Source of the DNA: Zhongshania aquatica
GTDB lineage: Bacteria; Pseudomonadota; Gammaproteobacteria; Pseudomonadales; Spongiibacteraceae
Length of the DNA: 64,000 nt
Assembly (NCBI RefSeq): GCF_027257955.1
Contig: NZ_JANZNQ010000009.1
Span: forward strand, 62,001 to 126,000
Reading direction: 5' to 3'
Shown: positions 45,741 to 54,983 of the stretch, one piece after another
Layout of the letters: each line of letters starts with the position of its first letter
Position numbering within the stretch: the first letter of the stretch is position 1
Position numbers and translations under genes: made by a program
The notes under the pieces: generated by a model
Databases searched by the model: none
The model's input: the letters and a program-made list of their open reading frames with translations, nothing else
Told to the model about the DNA's origin: nothing

Positions 45741-45770
45741 AGTGATCATTTGGCGTGATATTTACTTTGT

Positions 45771-46610
45771 TTAGATAAAGCGCATCGATAAATCGATAGC
45801 CTGCGCATGTTTAGTGAGTGCGCCAATTGAAATAAAGTCCACACCGGTTTCCGCAATTGCCGCTAAGGTTTGCATGCTTACATTGCCTGAGGCTTCCAGC
45901 CGTGCACGGCCTGCGGTAATAGCAACGCCTTTACGCATGTCCTCTAGGGAGAAATTGTCGAGCATAATAATGTCGGCATTGCCGCTTAGCGCGATGTCTA
46001 GCTCGGCCAGGTTTTCAACTTCTACTTCAATCGGTTTCAGTGGTGCAATATTGCGTGCCGTTTCAATCGCTGCAGTAATCCCACCGCAGGCGGCGATGTG
46101 GTTTTCTTTTATCAGAAAGGCGTCGTACAAACCAATTCTATGATTGTGACAAGCCCCGCAGGTAACCGCGTATTTCTGTGCTGTTCGTAAGCCAGGTATG
46201 GTTTTTCGGGTATCTAGTAGTCTTACATTGGTATGAGCAACCAAGTCTGCGTAGTGCTTGCAGATGGTTGCAGTACCGGAAAGCAGTTGTAGAAAGTTTA
46301 GCGCAGTGCGCTCTCCGGTGAGAAGTGAGCGGGCTGGGCCACTTAACTCGAATAAGGCGGTATCTGCGGAAACACTATCTCCATCGGCAACATGCCACGT
46401 AATTGTGACGGAGTTATCAATTTGTTGAAAAACTTCATTGACCCAGTTCACCCCGCAAATGACGGCTGATTCACGGGTAATGATACGTGCTGTGGCGGTG
46501 TGCTCGGGTGGGATAAGTTGCGCTGTAATATCGCCGCTACCAATGTCTTCAGCTAGTGCGAAACGCACGGTTTCCGTGATGTCGCGTTGTAGGGCGTCTG
46601 AAAATTGCAT
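45771..46610 (-). CDS. nadC: Nicotinate-nucleotide pyrophosphorylase (carboxylating)
   Basis: The 279-residue quinolinate phosphoribosyltransferase catalyses NaMN formation in de novo NAD synthesis. Typical segments are [54 protein letters not shown] and [21 protein letters not shown]. Length is standard. It is divergent from the DUF1631 gene. nadA and nadB are not in the window, although nadD is at 34248. Confidence 0.95.
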   Translation of the reverse strand: MQFSDALQRDITETVRFALAEDIGSGDITAQLIPPEHTATARIITRESAVICGVNWVNEVFQQIDNSVTITWHVADGDSVSADTALFELSGPARSLLTGERTALNFLQLLSGTATICKHYADLVAHTNVRLLDTRKTIPGLRTAQKYAVTCGACHNHRIGLYDAFLIKENHIAACGGITAAIETARNIAPLKPIEVEVENLAELDIALSGNADIIMLDNFSLEDMRKGVAITAGRARLEASGNVSMQTLAAIAETGVDFISIGALTKHAQAIDLSMRFI

Positions 46611-46730
46611 CGTGATGTTCCAAGCATTTTAATGATAATAATGAGTGGCAAGTATTCTACCAGTACCGACTGAAATGTGCGCGAATTATGCTTTGTAATA
46701 AAGGGGCATAAGTAGTTTTAGCGATGGTTG

Positions 46731-46752
46731 TATACTTACTATTTAAAGTATA
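46731..46752. promoter_or_regulatory. Inverted repeat in the nadC / DUF1631 divergent gap
   Basis: TATACTT-N8-AAGTATA forms a 7-bp dyad between two divergent genes. It may be an operator or two face-to-face -10 elements, since TATACT and its complement resemble -10 boxes on both strands. No regulator can be named. Confidence 0.4.
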
Positions 46753-46859
46753 ACTATAACTCGCTTGGCCTTAGTACTGAGTTAGGCTAAATTACTCTAG
46801 TGTTGCGAACCCGTATGAAGGTTTCATCGCGCTAATGTAGCAATAAATAGTTGGATTAT

Positions 46860-49268
46860 ATGACTGATCAGTCTTCAAAGGTGGTGAATTTACATTCGCG
46901 GCGCGAGCCGGGACTGTCTTCTGCGCCGCTGCCAGAAGCGCTGGTCGCGATTCGTGACAAGTCACATAGCTTTTTACAGAGCCGTATTGCGGTATTTCTG
47001 GATGAAGTTGATGACACTTTATTTGAGTTAGCTGACGAGGCGAGTAACGCCCGTGAACAGCATTTATACTTTGATGCAATGCGGGAGATTAGGGTTAACC
47101 GCGAGAATATTGAAAAGTGTTTTTCGGAAACATTTCTCAATGCTTTTGCCGCGCTAGCATCAGGCAGTAAAGCTGGCTCTGCGCTTGAGCGTGGTCAGGC
47201 CAAATTGAAGTTGTTGGAATCTGAGGCCCTTGAAGAGCTTGTTGCGCTGGAAGGTATGGCGAATAAAGCAGAGCGGCGTTTTCTGCACGAAGTATGGATT
47301 TTATGTACTGCGTGGCAGCAGGTCGTTAGCGGTCCAGTCGTTGCTGCAAAAGAATTACCGATGGGACCGGCTAAAATTGCCGCGGCCATGGGGGTCGCGT
47401 GCCAAACCTTAGATATCGATATTAAAGCTAAGTTGGTACTGTTTAAGTTATTTGATAAGAGTGTGATAGCGACGTTTGGTGATTTATACCAAATAGTAGT
47501 TCCAGTGCTTGATGCGCAGGGATTGCCATTAGAGCAGCTAGAGAAAAAGTCCGCTAAGAATGCTGATGCTCATAAAGAGAGTGCCTCGGATAAAGACGCA
47601 ACCTCTCAAGCCTCGCAAAGTCAAAATGCATCGATAGATATTCCCCGAGCCGCTGAGCTAGTTACCCGTTTATTTGATGCTTTAGATAATTTACTAGGTA
47701 AAGCTGCAACTAATCAAACTGGCCCAAAAACAGCGATTTCTAAGCCCTCATTTATGGTCGCTTTGCAGGAAATGCAGAACGAGCAGTATGCCCAGTTCAA
47801 TATAAAAATTCCCGTAGATGGTGGCGTTCAAACTGATTTTACTCTAATGGGACAAAAGTTAGTCGCGCGCTTACAACAAGTGAATTGGGTGTCGAATACG
47901 GATATATCGGCGCTGTCTTTTCAGCGTGATCAAGACACCATTAATTTTGTCGGCGCGTTGTTTCAATTTATTCTTGATGGCGATGGTATTGCGGAGTCAT
48001 TGAAAGGACTGATCGCGCGATTGCAAATACCTGTTTTGAAAATGGCGATGTTAGATAAGGGCTTCTTTAGTCACGACGAGCATCCCGCACGTAAATTACT
48101 TAGTGCCTTAGTCAGCGCAGGTATTGGCTGGTCACCGGTGGCGGGACTAGATAAAGATCCCCTTTATAAGAAGACCGAAGAAGTCGTTATGCGGGTTTTA
48201 CGCGACTTTGGCGTCGATACTCAGGTTTTTGTTGATGCCTACGAAGATTTCTCGGCGTTCAGTGAAAAAGCAAAGCGCCGAGCCGAGTTAGTTGCTCGCC
48301 GCACCATTGATGCTGAAGATGGCAAGGCCTCTGCTGAAAATGCACGGATGTATATTGCCGCTATATTAGAAAGTAAATTGGGTGGGGTAGATTGTCCACC
48401 TGTTGTCACTAAGATTTTACAGCTGGGTTGGAGTAAGGTTTTATTTTTAAGCTATATACAGCACGGCAAGGACAGCGAACGTTTCAGTGATGATGCGGGT
48501 TTGATTGAGCGCTTGTTGTGGAGTGTTTTACCATCTGATGATTCAGGCCATCGCAACGAGCTTATTTCTGCGCTCCCCGTCTTAGTGGAAACACTTCGAT
48601 TAGGCTTTACGCGTGTTTCCTTAAATACTTTCGAAACCGATCGCTGGTTTGATCAGCTTGAGCGTTTGCATCTTGCTAAATTGAGTCGAAAAGCGACTGT
48701 TCAAGCTTCTGCATTGAGCGATGAGACGGATATCGCAAGCGAATCGGGCGAGGGTCTAGGTGTTGATTCTTCTGCCAATGGTAGTGACATTGACCCAGTG
48801 ATGTTGAAATCTGGGGCTAGTTTAGTGAGCTCTGATGATGCTGAGCTGGCTGGCTTGGATGCTTCATTGGCAGCAAGCTTGGATGATGAGAGAGATAAGA
48901 CGTTACCGGTGCATTCTATGCCGTTGATGCCGCAGGTGCCTGCCAAAGCTACGGTATCTGAAACCAGCAAGCCTGAGCTGGAGCAACTTGTCAGTCGAAT
49001 TCAAACCTTGCGAGTGGGGAATTGGGTCGATTTTCGTCAAGATGATGGCCGAATGCTACGCTGCCGTTTAGCAGCAGTGATAAATGGCATTGGCAAATAT
49101 ATTTTTGTCAATCGCTCGGGCATTAAGGTCGCAGAGCTTAATCGTGACGAGCTCGAAGCGGCGCTAATTGAGCAAAAAGTACTGTTGATTGATGATGACC
49201 GCATGTTTGATCGTGCTTTAGAGTCGGTGATCAGCAATTTGCGTGATATGAAAGACAAGCCCCTCTAA
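46860..49268 (+). CDS. DUF1631 family protein
   Basis: The 802-residue protein resembles the DUF1631 family of large cytoplasmic proteins, common in gamma- and betaproteobacteria. It is mostly helical and charged, with no signal peptide or membrane segment. Its last ~110 residues (RVGNWVDFRQDDGRMLRCRL, then GKYIFVNRSGIKVAELNRDEL) look like a small beta domain of PilZ type. A low-complexity Ser/Asp/Ala linker lies near 620-700. The ATG at 46860 is preferred over the TTG at 46851, but the ribosome-binding site is weak. It is divergent from nadC. The function is unknown. Confidence 0.85.
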   Translation: MTDQSSKVVNLHSRREPGLSSAPLPEALVAIRDKSHSFLQSRIAVFLDEVDDTLFELADEASNAREQHLYFDAMREIRVNRENIEKCFSETFLNAFAALASGSKAGSALERGQAKLKLLESEALEELVALEGMANKAERRFLHEVWILCTAWQQVVSGPVVAAKELPMGPAKIAAAMGVACQTLDIDIKAKLVLFKLFDKSVIATFGDLYQIVVPVLDAQGLPLEQLEKKSAKNADAHKESASDKDATSQASQSQNASIDIPRAAELVTRLFDALDNLLGKAATNQTGPKTAISKPSFMVALQEMQNEQYAQFNIKIPVDGGVQTDFTLMGQKLVARLQQVNWVSNTDISALSFQRDQDTINFVGALFQFILDGDGIAESLKGLIARLQIPVLKMAMLDKGFFSHDEHPARKLLSALVSAGIGWSPVAGLDKDPLYKKTEEVVMRVLRDFGVDTQVFVDAYEDFSAFSEKAKRRAELVARRTIDAEDGKASAENARMYIAAILESKLGGVDCPPVVTKILQLGWSKVLFLSYIQHGKDSERFSDDAGLIERLLWSVLPSDDSGHRNELISALPVLVETLRLGFTRVSLNTFETDRWFDQLERLHLAKLSRKATVQASALSDETDIASESGEGLGVDSSANGSDIDPVMLKSGASLVSSDDAELAGLDASLAASLDDERDKTLPVHSMPLMPQVPAKATVSETSKPELEQLVSRIQTLRVGNWVDFRQDDGRMLRCRLAAVINGIGKYIFVNRSGIKVAELNRDELEAALIEQKVLLIDDDRMFDRALESVISNLRDMKDKPL

Positions 49269-49308
49269 GTTTCTCCTCTTGTTGTTTTAAACCACACTTG
49301 ACTTTGTG

Positions 49309-49331
49309 CCAAATATCCTTTGGTATTTTTA
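49309..49331 (+). terminator. Weak intrinsic terminator after DUF1631 gene
   Basis: CCAAA and TTTGG form a 5-bp stem with a 5-nt loop, followed by a T-rich TATTTTTA. The short A/T-rich stem makes it weak. Confidence 0.35.
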
Positions 49332-49339
49332 TTTGCCCG

Positions 49340-49891
49340 TTAACAAGGTCCTCCAGCACTCACCCACGCTTGTAAAGCTTTGACAAAATCCGGTTGGCTC
49401 AGCGGTGGTGTTGTACGATTGCCGCCGGGAGTCCAGCCCCACAGTACTAATTCGTCCTCGCTCATGTGAAGAAATAAGTCCTGTAAACTGCGATTTCCGT
49501 TTTTGCTAGTATCTTTTAACACGAGGCATAGCTCGCGGGCATTTAATCCCTCCCAACCCATACTTAAGGGTGCTAAGCCCCAGTGCGGCGCGCCAGGAAC
49601 AGCGCCATCGATGACATTTTCATCCTGATGGCAGGCAGAGCATTGCAAGGTTGGTGCACCGTGGTTGTCCGCACCTCTAACAACTAATTGTGCATGGCGA
49701 CGGCGTTCGTCTCCTTGTCGAGGGAAATCTGTAATAGTGTGGCAGTTCATGCATCTAGGGTGGGTTAATACCTCGTACAGTGGCTGGAACAGTGGTGATT
49801 GCGCATGTACATTTTGTGTAGTTAAGCTTGCGGCTCCGATAATAGTGAATGCTAGTACTAGGCGAGCACGGTGTGCAAAATTGAGTTTCAT
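49340..49891 (-). CDS. Exported diheme c-type cytochrome
   Basis: The 183-residue protein has a signal peptide ending NVHAQS and two c-heme sites, CMNCH near residue 47 and CSACH near 81. It lies 13 bp after iorB on the same strand, so it is very likely the electron acceptor of that molybdoenzyme, passing electrons from substrate oxidation to the respiratory chain. The C-terminal part after ~100 (EDELVLWGWTPGGNR, TPPLSQPDFVKALQAWVSAGG) is typical of small cytochromes linked to Ior-type hydroxylases. Confidence 0.88.
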   Translation of the reverse strand: MKLNFAHRARLVLAFTIIGAASLTTQNVHAQSPLFQPLYEVLTHPRCMNCHTITDFPRQGDERRRHAQLVVRGADNHGAPTLQCSACHQDENVIDGAVPGAPHWGLAPLSMGWEGLNARELCLVLKDTSKNGNRSLQDLFLHMSEDELVLWGWTPGGNRTTPPLSQPDFVKALQAWVSAGGPC

Positions 49892-49904
49892 GGTGGCTCC
49901 CTAA

Positions 49905-52127
49905 TTATACTATTTTGAAATTGCTGTGGGTGAGCGGCAGCTCGCGAATACGTTCCCCTGTGGCGGCGAAGATTGCGTTAGCGAGTGCGGGTCCCACGCA
50001 AGGGACACCGAGTTCACCGACTCCACCTACTGGGTTGCCGCTATCGACAATGATGGTCTCGATAATCGGCGTCTGATACATGCGAAGCACTGGATAATCG
50101 TCAAAATTACTTTGCTGTACAACTCCGTCCTCGAGCAGTATCTCGCCGAATAAGATGCTGGATAAGGCAAATATGACAGCCGATTCGACTTGCGCCTTCA
50201 CTAAATCTGGATTTACCGCAGTACCGCAATCGACGGCGCTGACCACGCGGTGCACGGTTAGCTCTCTTGATGCTGATATCGAGACTTCTACGACCTGAGC
50301 TACAAAGCTATTCCAGTGACCCATCACCGAGATGCCTTGGCTTATCCCTGTGCCGCTGAATCCCCAGTTTGCGGCCTCTGCGACTGCGTCAAGAACAGCG
50401 AGGTGGCGTGGTTTTTCGGTCAGTAAATCGCGTCTAAAGTTATAGGGGTTTTTGTTAACGCGAAGAGCGAGTTCATCAATAAATGTTTCCTGTGCGAAGA
50501 CATCAGTGAATTTATTTACTGAACGCATCCACAGTGCCGGCATGGCGAGGTTGACAGTGAGATGTGCGTCCATAAAAACGTTGTCGATTTTGTAGGGCAT
50601 GCCGGTTTCAAAATCGGTCAGTTCTTTTAGCGGGGGTAAAGTGAAGTCTGCCACGCTGTCTAGGAGATTCTCGGCATAGAGTAAGGCGGTAACATCTTGG
50701 GTGACCGAACGATGGGTCCACGCGCTGATATTGTTCGCGCTATCTATGGATGCAGACACCCTGACCGCTGCAGCAGGCCGATAGAATCCGCCCTTCATAT
50801 CATCTTCTCGAGTCCAGATAACCTTAACCGGTTGCCGTAAGGATTTGGCTACTGCGCATGCATCGCGAACATAGTCCGCTAGGGGATTGCCTCGTCTTCC
50901 AAATCCACCGCCCGAGGGCATGACATGGAAGTTTATTTGCCCAGGTGGGAGGCCAAGGATCAGCCCTGCAAAAATTTTATCCAAGCTGGCAGATTGAGTG
51001 CCTGTCCATATTTCTGCGCTGCTTCCGTCGTAATCAACCACGACATTCAGCGGTTCCATTGCCGCATGGGCCATAAATGGAAAATAGTAGTCCGCGCTTA
51101 AGGTTTGGCTGGCCAATGTTTGAGCCGCCAATACCAGACCGTCATTGCGGATGGGTACGCCGGGTATGTTGAGTCTGAGGTTGTAGGCAGTGCGTTGTGT
51201 CGCTGAGTCAGTTCTGCCGGCAAGGAGTTCGTTCCACTGAACGACCAAGGCTTTACGTCCTTGTTCTGCGGCCCAAAAATCATCGGCAACTACGGCCACA
51301 CCGTTAAGGATAGTATGCACACTGCGCACGCCCGGCACGGCTAATGCGGCGTTGTCATCCACGTTCAGCGCTTGCCCGTTGAACCTGGGTGGACGAGCAA
51401 TAACAGCGGTGAGCATGTTTGGAATATCGACATCCATTCCGTATTTAAAACTGCCATTTGTCTTTTTTACTGCATCTAAACGTTGTGGCGATGTACCGAT
51501 AATGCGATAGCTTGCTGGGTCTTTTAATGTTGGGTTGCTCGGTACGTTTTCCAGAGCAGCGGCGCTTGATAGCTCGCCATAGCTGGCGCTGCGTCCGCCG
51601 ACATCGTCGATAACGTGACTAGCTTCGGTCCTTAGACTAGAGGGACTGACATCCCAGCGTTTTGCAGCAGCGTTAATCAGCATTTGGCGAACCGTCGCAC
51701 CAACACGGCGTTGGCCTTCAAAGTAGCCGCGAATGGCGGAGCTAGCCACAGTAAACTGAAGTAAGTTTTGGAAGTAGGGGTTGTTGAATTTGATGGCAAC
51801 TGGCGATAGCTCTGAAGTTACCTTACTCCAGTCTGCGTCTAATTCTTCGGCGACAATCATAGGGATTGCCGTTAGCGCACCCTGGCCAATTTCTGCCGCG
51901 CCTACCAAAATAGTAATTTGATTATCTGTGCTGATACGCATAAATTCGCCCACTTGAATCACGTCAGCTGGCGTTGATGGTGTGCCAGCATTGTCGTCGG
52001 GCGAGTTGTTTGCGCCGCTGTTCCCAGATGAACTGGAACCGCCACCACAGGCGACCAGAAGGCCGCCGCCCGCCAAGACACTAACGCGAATAAAGTGGCG
52101 ACGAGATAAAGTACTTAAGTCAGTCAT
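49905..52127 (-). CDS. iorB: Isoquinoline 1-oxidoreductase-type molybdopterin-binding large subunit
   Basis: The 740-residue xanthine-oxidase-family subunit has a twin-arginine signal (SRRHFIRVSVLAGGGLLVACGG) in which a Cys near residue 27 suggests a Tat-exported lipoprotein. Mo-cofactor binding segments include MPSGGGFGRRGNPLADYV near 393 and the active-site Glu region GGVGELGVPCVGPALANAI near 710. It hydroxylates N-heterocycles or oxidises aldehydes in relatives; the substrate here is unknown. It follows iorA by 11 bp and precedes the cytochrome. The modBC transporter genes 2 kb away would supply molybdate. Confidence 0.92.
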   Translation of the reverse strand: MTDLSTLSRRHFIRVSVLAGGGLLVACGGGSSSSGNSGANNSPDDNAGTPSTPADVIQVGEFMRISTDNQITILVGAAEIGQGALTAIPMIVAEELDADWSKVTSELSPVAIKFNNPYFQNLLQFTVASSAIRGYFEGQRRVGATVRQMLINAAAKRWDVSPSSLRTEASHVIDDVGGRSASYGELSSAAALENVPSNPTLKDPASYRIIGTSPQRLDAVKKTNGSFKYGMDVDIPNMLTAVIARPPRFNGQALNVDDNAALAVPGVRSVHTILNGVAVVADDFWAAEQGRKALVVQWNELLAGRTDSATQRTAYNLRLNIPGVPIRNDGLVLAAQTLASQTLSADYYFPFMAHAAMEPLNVVVDYDGSSAEIWTGTQSASLDKIFAGLILGLPPGQINFHVMPSGGGFGRRGNPLADYVRDACAVAKSLRQPVKVIWTREDDMKGGFYRPAAAVRVSASIDSANNISAWTHRSVTQDVTALLYAENLLDSVADFTLPPLKELTDFETGMPYKIDNVFMDAHLTVNLAMPALWMRSVNKFTDVFAQETFIDELALRVNKNPYNFRRDLLTEKPRHLAVLDAVAEAANWGFSGTGISQGISVMGHWNSFVAQVVEVSISASRELTVHRVVSAVDCGTAVNPDLVKAQVESAVIFALSSILFGEILLEDGVVQQSNFDDYPVLRMYQTPIIETIIVDSGNPVGGVGELGVPCVGPALANAIFAATGERIRELPLTHSNFKIV

Positions 52128-52138
52128 TACGGCAACCT

Positions 52139-52597
52139 CTATAGCTGTTCAGTGGCGATTTTATGGATGGCCTTGCGTATACGAGGATAGGTGCCGCAAC
52201 GACAAATATTGCCTGACATTGCTTTGTCTATGTCTTGGTCGGTGGGTGAGGGATTGTCAATTAAGAGTGCGGTGGCAGCCATAATTTGCCCTGATTGGCA
52301 GTAGCCGCACTGAGGAACATTGAGTTCCTGCCATGCTTGCTGGACAAGATTGCCGATGTGCTCATTGCTGATATCTTCGATGGTGCGAATATCTTTGTCG
52401 CCAACTGCTTTGATTGGCATTACGCATGAGCGCGTTGGTTGACCGTCAACGTATACCGTGCACGAGCCACATAGTGCTTGGCCGCAGCCAAACTTGGTGC
52501 CGGTCAGCTTTAGGTTTTCTCTGAGGACCCATAATAGGGGCTTGTCTTCTACAGCGTCGACAGTGCGTGCAACACCGTTCACTCGGATGTTAAACAT
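52139..52597 (-). CDS. iorA: Isoquinoline 1-oxidoreductase-type [2Fe-2S] small subunit
   Basis: The 152-residue protein has the two [2Fe-2S] clusters of the xanthine-oxidase family: plant-type CGQALCGSC near 40-48 with Cys near 60, and helical-domain CGYCQSGQ near 99 and [12 protein letters not shown] near 131. It has no signal peptide and probably rides out through the Tat pathway with IorB. An AGGAG lies upstream of the ATG. It is the first gene of iorA-iorB-cytochrome. Confidence 0.94.
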   Translation of the reverse strand: MFNIRVNGVARTVDAVEDKPLLWVLRENLKLTGTKFGCGQALCGSCTVYVDGQPTRSCVMPIKAVGDKDIRTIEDISNEHIGNLVQQAWQELNVPQCGYCQSGQIMAATALLIDNPSPTDQDIDKAMSGNICRCGTYPRIRKAIHKIATEQL

Positions 52598-52899
52598 GTA
52601 GGCTCCTGCACTCTTAAGCGAGCGTTTTATTTTTTGATTTGCTAAACATCAATCGTGTCTAACAGCCAAGCATAGCCGAAAGATTTGTTTAATTTGGGTG
52701 GTGAAAAATACGTCGGTGCGAGTTTGCCTCGCGCAATTATTTATTGGTCTTATAACGACGATCAGAAAATAACTAATCGCTGGCTATTTCTACGGTTTTT
52801 AAATCATATCAGATGTGATACGTGTAAACACTGGGGGTGGATCACCGTTTTTAAATTTACATAAATAATGTTTTGGGGTAGCGCGGTGGCGCGCGAATG
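52598..52899. other. Gene-free gap upstream of iorA
   Basis: This 302-bp AT-rich stretch must hold the iorA promoter (reading left). I see no small gene, repeat or clear promoter pair; an imperfect ATCATATC-AGAT-GTGATA dyad near 52800 is the only mark. Confidence 0.4.
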
Positions 52900-53889
52900 C
52901 TAGTAAGGCATTCGCAAAGGAGCTTCTTGCATAAGTGAGAGCTGCTCCCGCAATTGCAGTATGTGCTCACCCCAATAACGTTCGGTATTAAACCAGGGGA
53001 AGGCCTTAGGGAACGCTGGATCCTGCCAGCGTCGCGCTAGCCATGCTGCATGGTGCATTATTCGTAAACTGCGGAGTGCCTCGATGAGGCCCAATTCACT
53101 GGGCGAAAAGTCGTAAAACTCTTGGTATCCTTCTACTAGCTCCATGATGGCGCGCTGTTGAGTATCTTGCTCGCCAGACAGAAACATCCATAAATCTTGA
53201 ATGGCGGGTGCCATGCGGCTGTCGTCAAAATCTACCAGCCACGTTTCGTCATTACGTGACAATATGTTGCCTACGTGGCCGTCGCCGTGGGTGCGAATGT
53301 ACTTCGGCGCCACCAGCGTGAAACGTTTCCTAACAAGTTGCAGCAGATCTTCACTGGTGGTCTCGTAGGACTCTTGTAGATTGTTAGGAATTACGTTGAT
53401 GAGTATGTCGTGGCGACTGCTATCGCCGAAACTAGCAACGTCTAGTTTTGGGCGGAATTGATACTCCATGCTTGCGCCGACTAAATGTAGGCGGCCAAAA
53501 AGACGGCCAAGTTGGAATAGGTTGTCCATGTCATCTAAGGCTGGCGCGTGTCCGCCTCGGCGGGGGTAGATGGCAAATCGATAACCCTCAAAATGGAAAA
53601 GGCTGTCGTCGGCCTTATTTCTCCATGGTGGAATGACGGGAATGTCAGTGTCGGCTAATTGCTGAGTGAATTGGTGTTCTTCAAGTATTTGCTCGTCACT
53701 CCAACGTTCGGGACGGTAAAACTTCACGACCACGGGTTCTTTATCTTCGAGTCCAAATTGGTAAACGCGGTTTTCATAACTGTTTAATGCGAATACTCTG
53801 AGGTCGCTTGTATAGCCAAGACTTTCTACCGCGTCGATAACGCGATCAGGGTTGAGATTGGCAAAATCTACTTGTTCGGTTGTACTCAT
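52900..53889 (-). CDS. srkA: Stress response kinase A (SrkA/YihE/RdoA)
   Basis: The 329-residue protein matches the SrkA family of APH-like Ser/Thr kinases. The phosphate-binding Lys lies in PVVVKFYRPERWS near 74, the catalytic loop is THGDGHVGNIL near 198 and the Mg-binding segment is LVDFDDSRMAPAIQDLW near 217. In E. coli it limits stress-induced cell death and follows yihD/precedes dsbA. Here it overlaps modC by 4 bp (ATGA), an unusual neighbour, so it would be cotranscribed with molybdate uptake. Confidence 0.93.
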   Translation of the reverse strand: MSTTEQVDFANLNPDRVIDAVESLGYTSDLRVFALNSYENRVYQFGLEDKEPVVVKFYRPERWSDEQILEEHQFTQQLADTDIPVIPPWRNKADDSLFHFEGYRFAIYPRRGGHAPALDDMDNLFQLGRLFGRLHLVGASMEYQFRPKLDVASFGDSSRHDILINVIPNNLQESYETTSEDLLQLVRKRFTLVAPKYIRTHGDGHVGNILSRNDETWLVDFDDSRMAPAIQDLWMFLSGEQDTQQRAIMELVEGYQEFYDFSPSELGLIEALRSLRIMHHAAWLARRWQDPAFPKAFPWFNTERYWGEHILQLREQLSLMQEAPLRMPY

Positions 53890-54983
53890 GATGCATTCCC
53901 GTATTCATTAATTAAGGCGACGGTTTTAATTTGCGCAAAGACACTCTGGCCTTCTTGCAGTTGCAGGCGGTCGCAGGATTTACGGGTAATACGCGCCAGT
54001 AAATAGTGTTCGTTCAGTCGTAAGCGAACGGTGAGTTGGGTGTTTAACGATGATGCGGATTGTTGCTCGATTGTATCTATCTCACAGGGAAGTATGTTCA
54101 AAATGCTGCTGTGTAGTGGCGGATCTAGGCTAATACTGACATCGCGGGCAGCGACAAACAGGCGCACTGTTTGGCCTCTCTGGGCAGATATTTTATTGAT
54201 GCTGAGCCGGTGATCGGTATCGATCGACAGGGTGCTGAGCTGATAGTCAGGGTCATGCTCGCGCAATATTGCATTGATCACCGCACCGGCGCCCTGTTGA
54301 TGGCTGAGCGGGAGGTCGAGACGTGTACTTAGCGTGATGAGGTCTCCTTCAGCCACTAGCTGGCCTTGGTCTAGCAAAACAACGTGATCGGCAAGTCGGC
54401 TAATTTCATGAAAGCTGTGGCTGACATACAAAACTGGGATGGCTAAATGGTTAGGCAAGTTTTGCAACACGGCTATCATTTCCTCGCGCGCGCTGTCGTG
54501 CAAACCGGTCAGCGGTTCATCCATTAATAGTAACTGCGGGTGACGAAGCAGGGCGCGGGCAATGGCAACTCGTTTACGCTCGCCTCCAGAAAGCTTGTTT
54601 ACTGACCGTTTTAGCAATGTTGTGATGTTTAGCCAGGTGCAGACTTCGTCGACGGATGGCCCGGTAGTGTTGAATTGACGTTTGCTCGCGTAATTCAGGT
54701 TCCCTGCAACGGTAAGATGGGGAAATAAATTGGCTTCTTGAAAGACGAGACCAATTCCGCGCTCTTCTGTTCTTACAAAGCGTCGTTCGGTCTGCCAATC
54801 TTGTCCGGTAAATTGCACCATCCCTTTTGGCGCTGTATCTAGGCCAGCTATACAGCGAAGTAAACTGGTTTTTCCACTGCCGCTAGGGCCGCAGATAGCG
54901 GTAATGCCAGCAGATGGGAGAGCGGCATCAACATCTAAACTGAAGTCACCCCGTTTTAAATGGAGGGAGAGAAGCAGGCTCAT
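53886..54983 (-). CDS. modC: Molybdate ABC transporter ATP-binding protein
   Basis: The 365-residue ATPase has Walker A GPSGSGKTSLLRC near 33, signature LSGGERKRVAIARAL near 132, Walker B LLLMDEPLTGL near 152 and a C-terminal TOBE/Mop domain (~290-365) that senses molybdate. It powers ModB. It overlaps modB and srkA by 4 bp each, so the three are one translational unit. Confidence 0.95.
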   Translation of the reverse strand: MSLLLSLHLKRGDFSLDVDAALPSAGITAICGPSGSGKTSLLRCIAGLDTAPKGMVQFTGQDWQTERRFVRTEERGIGLVFQEANLFPHLTVAGNLNYASKRQFNTTGPSVDEVCTWLNITTLLKRSVNKLSGGERKRVAIARALLRHPQLLLMDEPLTGLHDSAREEMIAVLQNLPNHLAIPVLYVSHSFHEISRLADHVVLLDQGQLVAEGDLITLSTRLDLPLSHQQGAGAVINAILREHDPDYQLSTLSIDTDHRLSINKISAQRGQTVRLFVAARDVSISLDPPLHSSILNILPCEIDTIEQQSASSLNTQLTVRLRLNEHYLLARITRKSCDRLQLQEGQSVFAQIKTVALINEYGNAS

